A DNA stretch of 29,923 nt from an uncultured bacterium (lineage in GTDB: Bacteria; Verrucomicrobiota; Lentisphaeria; Victivallales; UBA1829). A model generated the notes under the pieces. The model worked only from the letters and a program-made list of their open reading frames with translations. It was not told where the DNA came from and did not search any database. Positions 6,344 to 14,011 of this stretch are shown here, one piece after another. Every line of letters starts with the position of its first letter. Position 1 is the first letter of the stretch. The DNA is taken from NCBI GenBank assembly GCA_900549415.1, contig URNX01000042.1, positions 1 through 29,923 of the forward strand, read 5' to 3'. The translations under genes and the position numbers were made by a program.

Positions 6344-7780
6344 ATGCAGAGCATCCGAATCAATCCTCTGGACAATGTGGCGGTCATGCTGGACGACTCC
6401 TCCGCCGATGTTCCGCGCGGGCACAAGTTTGCGCTCCGGGACATCGCTGCGGGAGAGAACATCATCAAGTACGGCATGCCCATCGGCCGCGCAACATGTG
6501 CCATCCGCAAGGGGGAGCATGTGCATACGAACAATATGAAAACGAATCTTGACGGCATTCTTGAATACACCTATTCGCCCGTCGAAATCACTCTTCGTCC
6601 GGAGCCCTGCACGGAAACGTTCAAGGGCTTCCGGCGCAAAAACGGCGCAGTCGGGATTCGCAACCATATCTTCATTATTCCGACGGTCGGCTGTGTGAAC
6701 AAGCTCGCGCATACGCTGGCGGAACGCCTGAACCGTACGCTCCCCGCGGGAAGCGTCGACCGCGCGATCGCACTGGAGCATCCGTTCGGCTGTTCACAGC
6801 TGGGCGGCGACCATGAGATGACCCGCGCGATTCTCTGCGGACTCGTCAAGCATCCGAACGCGGGCGGCGTCCTCGTCGTCGGGCTCGGATGCGAAAACAA
6901 CACCATCGATTCGTTCCGCGAAAAACTCGGAGAGTTCGACACGGAGCGCATTAAATTCCTTGTCGCTCAGAAAGAATCGGATGAGGTTGCGGCTGGAATG
7001 GAAATCCTGAAGGGGCTTGCCGCACGCGCGGCGGAGGACGTCCGCACGGATATTCCGGTCAGCGAGCTGGTCGTCGGACTCAAATGCGGCGGTTCGGACG
7101 GACTCAGCGGCATTACGGCGAATCCGCTTGTCGGGCGGTTCTCCGACTGGCTGACGGCACGCGGAGGAAGCACGATTCTGAGCGAAGTCCCCGAAATGTT
7201 CGGCGCGGAAACGCTCCTCATGGCGCGGTGCCGCAGCCGGGAAGTTTTCGACAAATGCGTGGCTATGGTCAACGACTTCAAGCAGTATTTCACCCGTTAC
7301 GGGCAGACCATTTACGAGAATCCTTCGCCGGGCAACAAGGCAGGCGGCATTTCAACGCTCGAAGACAAGTCGCTCGGCTGTACGCAGAAGGCGGGAAGCT
7401 CCGCCGTGAACGACGTGCTGCTCCCCGGGGAGCATGTGCACGAAAAAGGACTGAACCTGCTGACCGGACCTGGCAACGACATGGTGGCGTCGACTCTGCT
7501 CGCGTCCTCGGGAGCACATCTGATTCTGTTCACGACCGGACGCGGCACGCCGTTCGGAACTGTCGTGCCGACGATGAAGATTGCCTCCAATTCCGCGCTT
7601 GCGCAGTTCAAGCCGAACTGGATCGACTTTGACGCCGGACGCGTTCTGAAGGAAGACCGCGCTGCCGTGGATGCGGAATTCTTCGCAAGGATTCTCGCGG
7701 TTGCCGGCGGCGCGGAAGCGGCGAATGAACGGAACGGCTACGAAGAGATTTCCATCTTCAAAGACGGTGTTACGCTGTAA
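6344..7780 (+). CDS. uxaA: Altronate dehydratase, UxaA family
   Basis: Dehydrates D-altronate to 2-keto-3-deoxy-D-gluconate, following UxaB. The 478-residue protein has the full two-part UxaA form: an N-terminal SAF domain (about 11-80, with the GHKFALRDIAAGENIIKYG stretch) and the long C-terminal catalytic domain. Recognisable family segments are RKNGAVGIRNHIFIIPTVGC (about 100-120), LKCGGSDGLSGITANP (about 246-261) and LTGPGNDMVAST. Members are iron-dependent. Galactarate dehydratase GarD belongs to the same superfamily, but the uxaB neighbour favours altronate. It starts 12 bases after uxaB with GAGGAAG as ribosome site and is followed by a strong terminator, so uxaBA forms a two-gene operon. 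Confidence 0.92.
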   Translation: MQSIRINPLDNVAVMLDDSSADVPRGHKFALRDIAAGENIIKYGMPIGRATCAIRKGEHVHTNNMKTNLDGILEYTYSPVEITLRPEPCTETFKGFRRKNGAVGIRNHIFIIPTVGCVNKLAHTLAERLNRTLPAGSVDRAIALEHPFGCSQLGGDHEMTRAILCGLVKHPNAGGVLVVGLGCENNTIDSFREKLGEFDTERIKFLVAQKESDEVAAGMEILKGLAARAAEDVRTDIPVSELVVGLKCGGSDGLSGITANPLVGRFSDWLTARGGSTILSEVPEMFGAETLLMARCRSREVFDKCVAMVNDFKQYFTRYGQTIYENPSPGNKAGGISTLEDKSLGCTQKAGSSAVNDVLLPGEHVHEKGLNLLTGPGNDMVASTLLASSGAHLILFTTGRGTPFGTVVPTMKIASNSALAQFKPNWIDFDAGRVLKEDRAAVDAEFFARILAVAGGAEAANERNGYEEISIFKDGVTL

Positions 7781-7802
7781 CGCGGCAAGCTCCGCGCATA
7801 CC

Positions 7803-7846
7803 AAAAAAGCTCCGGCTTTCAAAAAAGGAAAGTCCGGAGCTTTTTT
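7803..7846. terminator. Strong intrinsic terminator, bidirectional
   Basis: Arms AGCTCCGGCTTTC (7808-7820) and GGAAAG-T-CCGGAGCT (7827-7841) form a stem of about 12 bp, followed by T6 on the plus strand. A6 at 7803-7808 gives a T-run on the minus strand. It ends both uxaBA and the convergent lipoprotein gene. Confidence 0.93.
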
Positions 7847-7866
7847 GTGGCTTTGACGGATTGGAA

Positions 7867-8490
7867 TCAGGGAATGAAATCGTATTGGATCTCAGCCTGA
7901 ACGGTGTCGTCCATCTCCATGTCATGCGTTTTGAACGGAATGAGGAGAATGACCCAGTCGATATAACGGGCGCTGGAACGGGTCGTCGGGAGGACCGCAT
8001 GCGGTTTGCGTCCTTTGGCTTCATAGACGACAAAGGAGAATTTTCCGTAGCCGTAGCGTGTGAATTTCTGGAACAGAGGGATTTCGGGAATGACGATATC
8101 GAGGTTCGCGTTCGGAACGGGGACCGGGAGGGAGGGCGTCCCGAGGAAAATTTTGGAGTGGTCGGTTGCGAGGACTCCGCAGAGCGGCTGGATGATGTAA
8201 TCCGCCTCTTCCGCTTTTTTGACGACGATCATGCCGAGTTCCGCCAGGCGCAGTTCGAGGACGCCCTGCGTGTACTGTTTGTCAGTCTGCGGATCGAAGT
8301 AGGTGTAATCCATCGCGACTTTTTTGTTTCTGTAGTCTTTGAAGCTGGCGGAGGAGATGCCGCGTTCGACAACGGAGGAGATGAGGTACTGTTCAATCGC
8401 ATTCCGTTTTGTGTTTGTCATCCAGGGTGTTGCGCATCCGGAGAGCAGAAGCAGCTGGACGAGAGCCATCAGCGGAAGAGTGAATTTCAT
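7867..8490 (-). CDS. DUF6655-like lipoprotein
   Basis: A 207-residue lipoprotein: the signal peptide ends in the lipobox LSGC (Cys19), so it is expected to be lipid-anchored on the periplasmic side of a membrane. The mature part resembles the DUF6655 family by segments such as EQYLISSVVERGISS, VAMDYTYF, GVLELRLAELGMIVVKKAEEADYII (about 75-100) and the Pro-rich GTPSLPVPVP. Function is unknown. ATG 8490 is preceded by AAGGA and a divergent promoter. It is convergent with uxaA and divergent from the tandem secreted-protein genes. The family name is from memory of its conserved blocks and is less certain than the lipoprotein call. Confidence 0.75.
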   Translation of the reverse strand: MKFTLPLMALVQLLLLSGCATPWMTNTKRNAIEQYLISSVVERGISSASFKDYRNKKVAMDYTYFDPQTDKQYTQGVLELRLAELGMIVVKKAEEADYIIQPLCGVLATDHSKIFLGTPSLPVPVPNANLDIVIPEIPLFQKFTRYGYGKFSFVVYEAKGRKPHAVLPTTRSSARYIDWVILLIPFKTHDMEMDDTVQAEIQYDFIP

Positions 8491-8523
8491 CGGGAATCCT
8501 TCATGTTGTTATGTTAAGTGCAT

Positions 8524-8552
8524 AATATACAACAGAAGCGGAAAAAAATCAA
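8524..8552 (-). promoter_or_regulatory. Promoter of the DUF6655-like lipoprotein gene
   Basis: Minus strand: TTGATT (8547-8552), 17-base spacer, TATATT (8524-8529), 34 bases before the ATG. Confidence 0.55.
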
Positions 8553-8633
8553 TAATCCTTCCGAAAAAGTTGCTTTTTCGTGAAAAAAACGTTTTTTTTG
8601 CGGAAAAAAGCGGGAAAGCCGCCGTTTCACCTC

Positions 8634-8661
8634 TTGCGTTTTAAGCGTTTTGTATTATAAT
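8634..8661 (+). promoter_or_regulatory. Promoter of the tandem secreted-protein genes
   Basis: TTGCGT (8634-8639), 16-base spacer, then perfect TATAAT (8656-8661). It lies 54 bases before the first ATG and is back to back with the lipoprotein promoter. A three-codon open frame (ATG 8708 to TGA 8719) overlaps the ATG at 8716; its significance is unclear. Confidence 0.65.
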
Positions 8662-8715
8662 GTAATGAAACAGGAAATAATATGAGAAGAGAAATAACAC
8701 GAAAGGCATGAAGCA

Positions 8716-9297
8716 ATGAAACATCTTATGACATTCGCTCTTGCGGCGGCAGCTCTGCTCTCCGTCCAGGCGGCGGAATCGGAATTCCGTTCGGACATCA
8801 ACTGCGTCAAGACGCAGAATCCGCTGGAAATCAAATCAGACAATATGAAGACCGGAAGACTGACCTGGCTCAAGAACAAAGAGGATCATCAATATACGGT
8901 GACCGCCACCAAAAATGTCGGCGATGACTGGCAGACCGTCAGCTACACCGTCACCCCCGGAAAAAACGGAGATTTCAGATTCTCCCTTCAGGGACAGTGG
9001 GCGAAGGACAAAGAAAAACGCAGCTGGGTTCTGATCGACAGCGTAAAAGTCAACGGAGAACTCGTCCCGAACGGCGATTTCAAAACGACCTGGAAAAGCA
9101 AAGAAGGCAAGCGGTTTCCGCACAATTTCTGGCTTAATGCCAAAGCGCAGTATGTTCCGGACGGCGGCAAGGACGGCTCCGCGGCGATTCTCGTCAACCA
9201 CGACAATGGCTCCGGTTACACCATCAAGAATGCGGAAGCCGGAAAAGCGTACACGATAGCAGTCACTCTCAAAGCCGCCGAAGCTCCGGCGGAATAA
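8716..9297 (+). CDS. Small secreted protein, tandem paralogue 1
   Basis: 193 residues with an N-terminal signal peptide (cleavage near SVQA, about residue 20) and no other membrane segment, so exported to the periplasm or beyond. The mature part shares with the next two genes FRSDINC at the start, SDNMKTGR, DDWQTVSYTV, FSLQGQWAK, LVPNGDFK, FWLNAKAQY and GGKDGSAAILVNHDN. The NGDF(K/E) turn followed by a P-xx-FWL and an aromatic-rich beta pattern recalls carbohydrate-binding jelly-roll domains (CBM4/9-like), but I do not recognise a named family. Mature sequence has one conserved Cys. It is the most divergent copy in its signal peptide. Ribosome site GAAAGG at 8701-8706. Confidence 0.8.
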   Translation: MKHLMTFALAAAALLSVQAAESEFRSDINCVKTQNPLEIKSDNMKTGRLTWLKNKEDHQYTVTATKNVGDDWQTVSYTVTPGKNGDFRFSLQGQWAKDKEKRSWVLIDSVKVNGELVPNGDFKTTWKSKEGKRFPHNFWLNAKAQYVPDGGKDGSAAILVNHDNGSGYTIKNAEAGKAYTIAVTLKAAEAPAE

Positions 9298-9300
9298 AAT

Positions 9301-10004
9301 AGAAAGGATCTCATCATGAAAAAACTTCTCACTCTTTCGCTCGCGGCCGTTGCGGCATTCGCTCTTCAGGCGGATTCGATGTTCCGTTCGGACATCAACT
9401 GCATCAAGACACAGAATGAACTGACCGTCAAATCCGACAACATGAAGACCGGCAGACAGGGCTGGCACAAGAACAAGGAAGAGCATAAATACACATCTTC
9501 CGTCTGGTCGGTCAAACTCGGCGATGAGTGGCAGACCGTCAGCTATACGGTTATTCCGGCGAAGAGCGGCGACATGGGCTTTTCTCTTCAGGGTCAGTGG
9601 GCGAAGAACGCGGACGACCGCGGCTGGATTCTGATCGACAACGTAAAAATCAACGGCGAACTTGCCCCGAACGGCGATTTCAAGAAGACCTGGAAGGACC
9701 AGAAAACCGGCAAGATCCGTCCGCAGAACTTCTGGCTCAGCAACAAGGCGCAGTATGTGCCGGAAGGCGGCAAAGACGGTTCCGCGGCGATTCTCGTCAA
9801 CCATGACAATGCCTGCTGGAGCACCCTCAGAAACCTGGAAGCGGGAAAAGCGTACACCTTCGAATTCACAGTCAAAGCCGCCGAAGCTCCGGCGGAATAA
9901 ACAGAAAGGATCTCATCATGAAAAAACTTCTCACTCTTTCGCTCGCGGCCGTTGCGGCATTCGCTCTTCAGGCGGATTCGATGTTCCGTTCGGACATCAA
10001 CTGC
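9301..10004 (+). repeat. 102-bp perfect direct repeat between paralogues 2 and 3
   Basis: Bases 9301-9402 and 9903-10004 are identical, covering the ribosome site, start, signal peptide and first mature residues. Offset is 602 bases, one gene unit. It marks a recent duplication or gene conversion. Confidence 0.95.
9316..9900 (+). CDS. Small secreted protein, tandem paralogue 2
   Basis: 194 residues; signal peptide MKKLLTLSLAAVAAFALQA with predicted cleavage before DSMFRSD. Same block order as its neighbours (SDNMKTGR, DEWQTVSYTV, GQWAK, NGDFKKTWK, FWLSNKAQY, GGKDGSAAILVNHDN), ending in the shared KAAEAPAE. It has a second Cys (ACWS) that copies 1 and 3 lack. Its 5' leader and signal peptide are base-for-base identical to those of copy 3 over 102 bases. 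An 18-base gap with AGAAAGG separates it from copy 1, so the three genes are likely one transcript. Carbohydrate binding is a guess from the beta-sandwich-like pattern. Confidence 0.82.
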   Translation: MKKLLTLSLAAVAAFALQADSMFRSDINCIKTQNELTVKSDNMKTGRQGWHKNKEEHKYTSSVWSVKLGDEWQTVSYTVIPAKSGDMGFSLQGQWAKNADDRGWILIDNVKINGELAPNGDFKKTWKDQKTGKIRPQNFWLSNKAQYVPEGGKDGSAAILVNHDNACWSTLRNLEAGKAYTFEFTVKAAEAPAE

Positions 10005-10499
10005 GTCAAGGAGCAGAATGAACTGACCGTCAAATCCGACAACATGAAATTCGACAGACAGAGCTGGATCAAGGACAAAGCAGTTCACAAATACACTTCG
10101 ACCGCATGGACAGGCAAGCTCGGAGAGGACTGGCAGACCGTCAGCTACACCGTCACTCCTTCAAAGAGCGGCAACATCAACATCAATATGATGGGACAGT
10201 GGGCAAAGACCGCGGACACCCGCGGCTGGGTCCTGGTTGACAATATCAAGATCAACGGCGAACTCGTCCCGAACGGCGATTTCAAGAAGACTTGGAAAAG
10301 CAAAGAAGGCAAGGTTTATCCCGCGCATTTCTGGCTCAACCACAAGGCGCAGTATATTCCGGACGGCGGCAAAGACGGTTCCGCGGCGATTCTCGTCAAC
10401 CACGACAACTCCGGTCATTACACTCTCAAGAACGCGGAAGCCGGAAAGGCTTACACGATTCAGTTCACGGTGAAAGCCGCTGAAGCTCCGATGGATTGA
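9918..10499 (+). CDS. Small secreted protein, tandem paralogue 3
   Basis: 193 residues with the same signal peptide as copy 2 and the same mature architecture. Differences are concentrated after SDNMK (FDRQSWIKDKAVHKYTSTAW) and in the GNININMMGQWAK segment, while the second half (NGDFKKTWKSKEGK, GGKDGSAAILVNHDN) matches copy 1 more closely. This mosaic pattern suggests gene conversion between copies. The last 40 bases overlap the 3' end of the convergent AraC gene, and an intrinsic terminator follows 25 bases after the stop. Function not recognised. Confidence 0.82.
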   Translation: MKKLLTLSLAAVAAFALQADSMFRSDINCVKEQNELTVKSDNMKFDRQSWIKDKAVHKYTSTAWTGKLGEDWQTVSYTVTPSKSGNININMMGQWAKTADTRGWVLVDNIKINGELVPNGDFKKTWKSKEGKVYPAHFWLNHKAQYIPDGGKDGSAAILVNHDNSGHYTLKNAEAGKAYTIQFTVKAAEAPMD

Positions 10500-11389
10500 T
10501 TTTTCTCCGGAGTCTCTTTTTCCAAAGCCGCCGACGGTGGTAAAACACCGCAGCGGCTTTTTCGCATTTTCTTGTACTGAACCGGCGACATGCCGAAGCG
10601 TTTGCGGAAGCAGCGGCGGAAGTAGGACAGGTTGTTGAAGCCGACTTCATATGCCGTGGCGCTGATGGCGAGTCCGGAATTCAGAAGCAGATGCACCGCC
10701 TCATCCAGCCGCAGTTCGAGAACATAGTCCTGCGGAGAGATGCCGTAGTAGCGCCGCATTGAGCGGCAGAGGTGTTCCTGAGAGCGCCCGGCAAGGTGAA
10801 TGAAGCGCGGAAGACCGAGTTTGTAATTCTCCTTTTTGCGCATTTCGCGGCAGCTGTCGCCCAGCCATTGCGGAACCGCGACCGCGGAATAATCCGAACA
10901 CTGCATCAGAGTCAGAAAGACCGTTTCGGTGAGATGGCGCATGATGACGAGACGGAGCTGCTGGTTCAGCGTTTTGTCGTGCGCTTTGCCCGCTTCGGCG
11001 ACGAGATATTTCCAGATCGGGGAGTCGACGGGGAGGCGGACGCTCTGGACACAGTCGTCAAGCGAAAAATCGTGTCCGCCGGTCAGGAATGCGAGGACTT
11101 TGACGATTTCGTCTGAGATCACGTTGCAGTTGTAGATTTTGACGTCCGGGCAGCCCGGTGCGGGGCGGAGCTCGTGGTGGTCGCCGGGGTGAATGAGCTG
11201 GACGGTTCCTTCGGGGAGAAGGAACCGTTTGCCGTTCAGGCGGTGCTCGAGTTCGCCGCGGACGACGAGGAAGAACTCGTGGAATGCGTGCCAGTGTTCG
11301 GGATAGAATTCACCCGTCCGGAACTCGGAGGTGTGAATGTGATAATTGTTTGCTCCGGCGAGCGGAACGGAATTGCGGTCTAAAAACAT
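10460..11389 (-). CDS. AraC-family regulator with N-terminal cupin
   Basis: A 309-residue transcription factor. The N-terminal cupin-like sensor (about 1-130) shows EHWHAFHEFFLVVRGELEH and HPGDHHEL; the C-terminal double helix-turn-helix (about 195-285) shows LCRSMRRYYGISPQDYVLELRLDEA and the signature ATAYEVGFNNLSYFRRCFRKRFGMSPVQY. ATG 11389 has AAGGAG 9 bases upstream. It is divergent from the GH2 gene, and 20-bp-spaced direct repeats lie between them, so it probably controls GH2 and itself in response to a sugar. About 30 C-terminal residues beyond the AraC domain are unusual: they are the antisense translation of the neighbouring terminator and of the end of secreted-protein copy 3. Confidence 0.93.
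   Translation of the reverse strand: MFLDRNSVPLAGANNYHIHTSEFRTGEFYPEHWHAFHEFFLVVRGELEHRLNGKRFLLPEGTVQLIHPGDHHELRPAPGCPDVKIYNCNVISDEIVKVLAFLTGGHDFSLDDCVQSVRLPVDSPIWKYLVAEAGKAHDKTLNQQLRLVIMRHLTETVFLTLMQCSDYSAVAVPQWLGDSCREMRKKENYKLGLPRFIHLAGRSQEHLCRSMRRYYGISPQDYVLELRLDEAVHLLLNSGLAISATAYEVGFNNLSYFRRCFRKRFGMSPVQYKKMRKSRCGVLPPSAALEKETPEKNQSIGASAAFTVN
10524..10562 (+). terminator. Intrinsic terminator after the tandem genes
   Basis: Outer arms AAAGCCGC (10524-10531) and GCGGCTTT (10553-10560), inner arms GGTG (10536-10539) and CACC (10546-10549), then T-run. It acts on the plus strand only and lies inside the coding region of the convergent AraC gene. Confidence 0.85.
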
Positions 11390-11415
11390 GATTTTATTCT
11401 CCTTGCGTCAATATA

Positions 11416-11450
11416 GTATCGTTTTTTGAATTTTGTAGTCGTTTTCTGAA
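11416..11450. promoter_or_regulatory. Direct-repeat operator candidate for AraC regulator / GH2
   Basis: TCGTTTTTTGAA (11419-11430) and TCGTTTTCTGAA (11439-11450) agree at 11 of 12 bases and are exactly 20 bases apart, two helical turns. That is the usual geometry of paired AraC-type half-sites. They sit in the 101-base region between the AraC and GH2 starts. Confidence 0.6.
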
Positions 11451-11490
11451 AAAAATGCGGTATTTTATCCGGAAACCAGAGGAGAACTCT

Positions 11491-13938
11491 ATGTCAAACA
11501 TGAATTTAGCTTCCGAATGGACTCTTTCGTCCAGCAAGCCGGGCTTTGCGCCGGTTCCCGCCCGTGTTCCGGGCGACAATTATTCTGCGCTTCTCGATGC
11601 GGGCGTCATCCCGGATCCCTATATTGCCATGAACGAAGATCTCGTTCAGTGGGTGCGCGACTTCGACTGGACCTGGAGCCGCGATTTTGAACTCGACGAG
11701 GCGTTTCTCAAGCAGAATGTCATTTTCCTGAACATTGATTCGGTCGACACTTTCGGCGCAATCCGCATCAACGGCCGGACAGTCGGGCACTCCGAGAATA
11801 TGTTCACCCGGTTCCGCGCGAATGTGAAGGAGTTCCTCAAGGCAGGAACGAACCGCATTGAAATCACGATCGACTCCGCGCTTCGCCATGCGGAAGAGGA
11901 ATACAGCAAACTGCCTGTGGATGTTCCCTGTACCGGAGTCAATTCGGTCAAGCACCTGAATCTGATCCGCAAAGTGCAGTGTCACGGCGGATGGGACTGG
12001 GGGATTACGCTCCTCGTCAGCGGACTCTACGGGAAAATTTATCTTCAGGGTGTGCAGAATGCGCGCATTGAGCATGTCTACTCCGAACAGGAACACCGCG
12101 CCGGGCTCTGCAAACTGACGGTTCATGCCGAACTGATTGCGGATCATGAGGGAACTGAAACGGTCGGTTTCACCTTCAACGGCGAAACAAAAAGCGTTTC
12201 CGCAGAATTGAAGCCGGGCGTCAATACGGTATCGGTTTCATTTGAGGTCAGGAACCCGAAACTCTGGAATCCCGTCGGCTACGGAGAGCAGAATCTCTAT
12301 GAACTCACGGTTGCGACTGCCGACGAAAAACTGGAAAAGAAGATCGGCCTCCGCACGCTTGCGCTTATCAACGAGGACGATGAAGTCGGGCGGTCGATGA
12401 AGTTCCGTGTCAACGGCGTCGACATCTTCTGCAAGGGGGCGGACTGGATTCCGATGGACGCCATGCCGCAGCGTTTCACCCGCGAGCGTTACCACAAGAT
12501 TCTTTCGGATACCGTGGAAGCCAATATGAACATGCTCCGCGTCTGGGGCGGCGGACAGTATGAGAACGAAGATTTCTATGAACTCTGCGACGAGCTCGGC
12601 ATTCTGATCTGGCACGACTGCATGTTCGCCTGTTCGCACTATCCCTCGTTCCCGCATTTTCTGGGACTCGTCCGCGAGGAGATCGAGTATCAGGTGAAGC
12701 GTCTGCGCGACCATGCGAGCATCGCGCTCTGGTGCGGCGACAACGAAGTCGCGCGCGCCATCAACTGGTATCCGGAGGAGAGACGCAAGTTCCTGACGAT
12801 CAACTACGACCGTCTGAACCGGGCAATCGGCGAGACAGTCGAGAAGTGCGATCCGACCCGCACCTTCTGGCCCAGCTCTCCGTGCAACGGCCCGATGGAT
12901 TACGACGAATCCACGCTCAAGGGCGATATGCACTACTGGCTGGTATGGCACAGCGGCAAGCCCTTCTCCGCTTACTACGACGTCATTCCGCGTTTCTGCT
13001 CCGAATTCGGCTATCAGTCCTTCCCGTCGATGAATTCGATCGACATCTATTGCGCGGGCAGACAGCGCAACGTCACCTCTCCGCTGATGGAGCATCACCA
13101 GCGCAACAGCGGCGGCAACTCAAGAATCATGGAGATGTTTACCCGCTACTTCCGCTTCCCGACCGGATTCGAGGATTTCATCTACCTCAGCCAGGTTCAG
13201 CAGGCGCTCGCGATCAAAACAGGCGTGGAGTTCTGGCGCCATCTGAAGCCGGTCTGCATGGGCACGCTCTACTGGCAGCTCAACGACAACTGGCCGGTCG
13301 CCTCCTGGGCAAGCATCGACTACTACGGAAACTGGAAACAGCTTCACTATGCGGCGAAACGTTTCTACTCCCCCGTCGTTGTCACCTGTTTCCAGAACAA
13401 GGAGAACAACCTTGAAATCTGGGCGACCAGCGATGTTCAGCAGGAACTCAAAGGCACGCTGAAACTTTCGGTTTTCGATTTCGACGGCAAGGCGGAGAAG
13501 GTTCTCAGCTTCCCCGTGGAACTGAAGCCTCTCGAATCGGTCAAGATTCAGGAAACGGGCGTTCCCGAACTCGCGCCCGCAACGGACAAGGTCTTTGCAT
13601 TCCTCGAACTCGAAGTCTCCGGAGGCGGAAAAACGTACCGCCATTACAACGACCACTTCTTCACGGAGTACAAGCACTGCGACCTCCGCGAAGCCGGAAT
13701 TGAACACAGCATCGAACAGCGCGACGGCGTCTGGCATCTGAAACTGAGCTCGAAGTTCCCCGCGTTCTTCGTCTTCGCCGAACTGCGCGGAGTCCCGGCG
13801 GTGTTCAGCGACAACAGCTTTACGCTGCTGCCCGGTCAGCCGCGCGAACTCACCTTCCGCACCGATTCCCCTGTCACCCGCGAGGAACTGGAGCGTATTC
13901 TGAGCATCCGCGATCTCCGCGGCTGCTACACGGAATAA
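11491..13938 (+). CDS. Beta-mannosidase, glycoside hydrolase family 2
   Basis: Releases terminal beta-mannose from manno-oligosaccharides by a retaining mechanism. The 815-residue protein has the GH2 layout: sugar-binding jelly roll (about 1-190, with FLNIDSVDTFGAIRINGRTVG and GGWDWG, both typical of the beta-mannosidase branch), Ig-like domain (about 195-295), TIM barrel (about 300-640), and a C-terminal beta domain. The acid/base is Glu419 (WCGDNE) and the nucleophile Glu505 (FCSEFGYQS). ATG 11491 was chosen for AGAGGAG 6 bases upstream, rather than the in-frame ATG 11455. There is no signal peptide, so it acts on imported oligosaccharides. It is divergent from the AraC gene and ends before a strong hairpin terminator. 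Confidence 0.93.
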   Translation: MSNMNLASEWTLSSSKPGFAPVPARVPGDNYSALLDAGVIPDPYIAMNEDLVQWVRDFDWTWSRDFELDEAFLKQNVIFLNIDSVDTFGAIRINGRTVGHSENMFTRFRANVKEFLKAGTNRIEITIDSALRHAEEEYSKLPVDVPCTGVNSVKHLNLIRKVQCHGGWDWGITLLVSGLYGKIYLQGVQNARIEHVYSEQEHRAGLCKLTVHAELIADHEGTETVGFTFNGETKSVSAELKPGVNTVSVSFEVRNPKLWNPVGYGEQNLYELTVATADEKLEKKIGLRTLALINEDDEVGRSMKFRVNGVDIFCKGADWIPMDAMPQRFTRERYHKILSDTVEANMNMLRVWGGGQYENEDFYELCDELGILIWHDCMFACSHYPSFPHFLGLVREEIEYQVKRLRDHASIALWCGDNEVARAINWYPEERRKFLTINYDRLNRAIGETVEKCDPTRTFWPSSPCNGPMDYDESTLKGDMHYWLVWHSGKPFSAYYDVIPRFCSEFGYQSFPSMNSIDIYCAGRQRNVTSPLMEHHQRNSGGNSRIMEMFTRYFRFPTGFEDFIYLSQVQQALAIKTGVEFWRHLKPVCMGTLYWQLNDNWPVASWASIDYYGNWKQLHYAAKRFYSPVVVTCFQNKENNLEIWATSDVQQELKGTLKLSVFDFDGKAEKVLSFPVELKPLESVKIQETGVPELAPATDKVFAFLELEVSGGGKTYRHYNDHFFTEYKHCDLREAGIEHSIEQRDGVWHLKLSSKFPAFFVFAELRGVPAVFSDNSFTLLPGQPRELTFRTDSPVTREELERILSIRDLRGCYTE

Positions 13939-13952
13939 TTGCGGATAATCTG

Positions 13953-13992
13953 TACCCCGGTTCTTGACTTTGCACAGGAACCGGGGTATTTT
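13953..13992 (+). terminator. Intrinsic terminator after GH2
   Basis: Perfect 11-bp arms TACCCCGGTTC (13953-13963) and GAACCGGGGTA (13978-13988), 14-base loop, then TTTT. It sits immediately upstream of the next gene. Confidence 0.88.
13964..13992 (+). promoter_or_regulatory. Promoter embedded in the GH2 terminator
   Basis: TTGACT (13964-13969) lies in the hairpin loop; after exactly 17 bases, TATTTT (13987-13992) covers the end of the stem and the T-run. It would start transcription about 12 bases before the AraC gene's ATG at 14012. Confidence 0.5.
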
Positions 13993-14011
13993 ATGTTCCA
14001 AAAACGGAACG

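Noticed and set aside
8716..10499. CRISPR-like or tandem repeat array
   Set aside because: The periodicity is three complete coding genes of about 600 bases, not short repeats with spacers.
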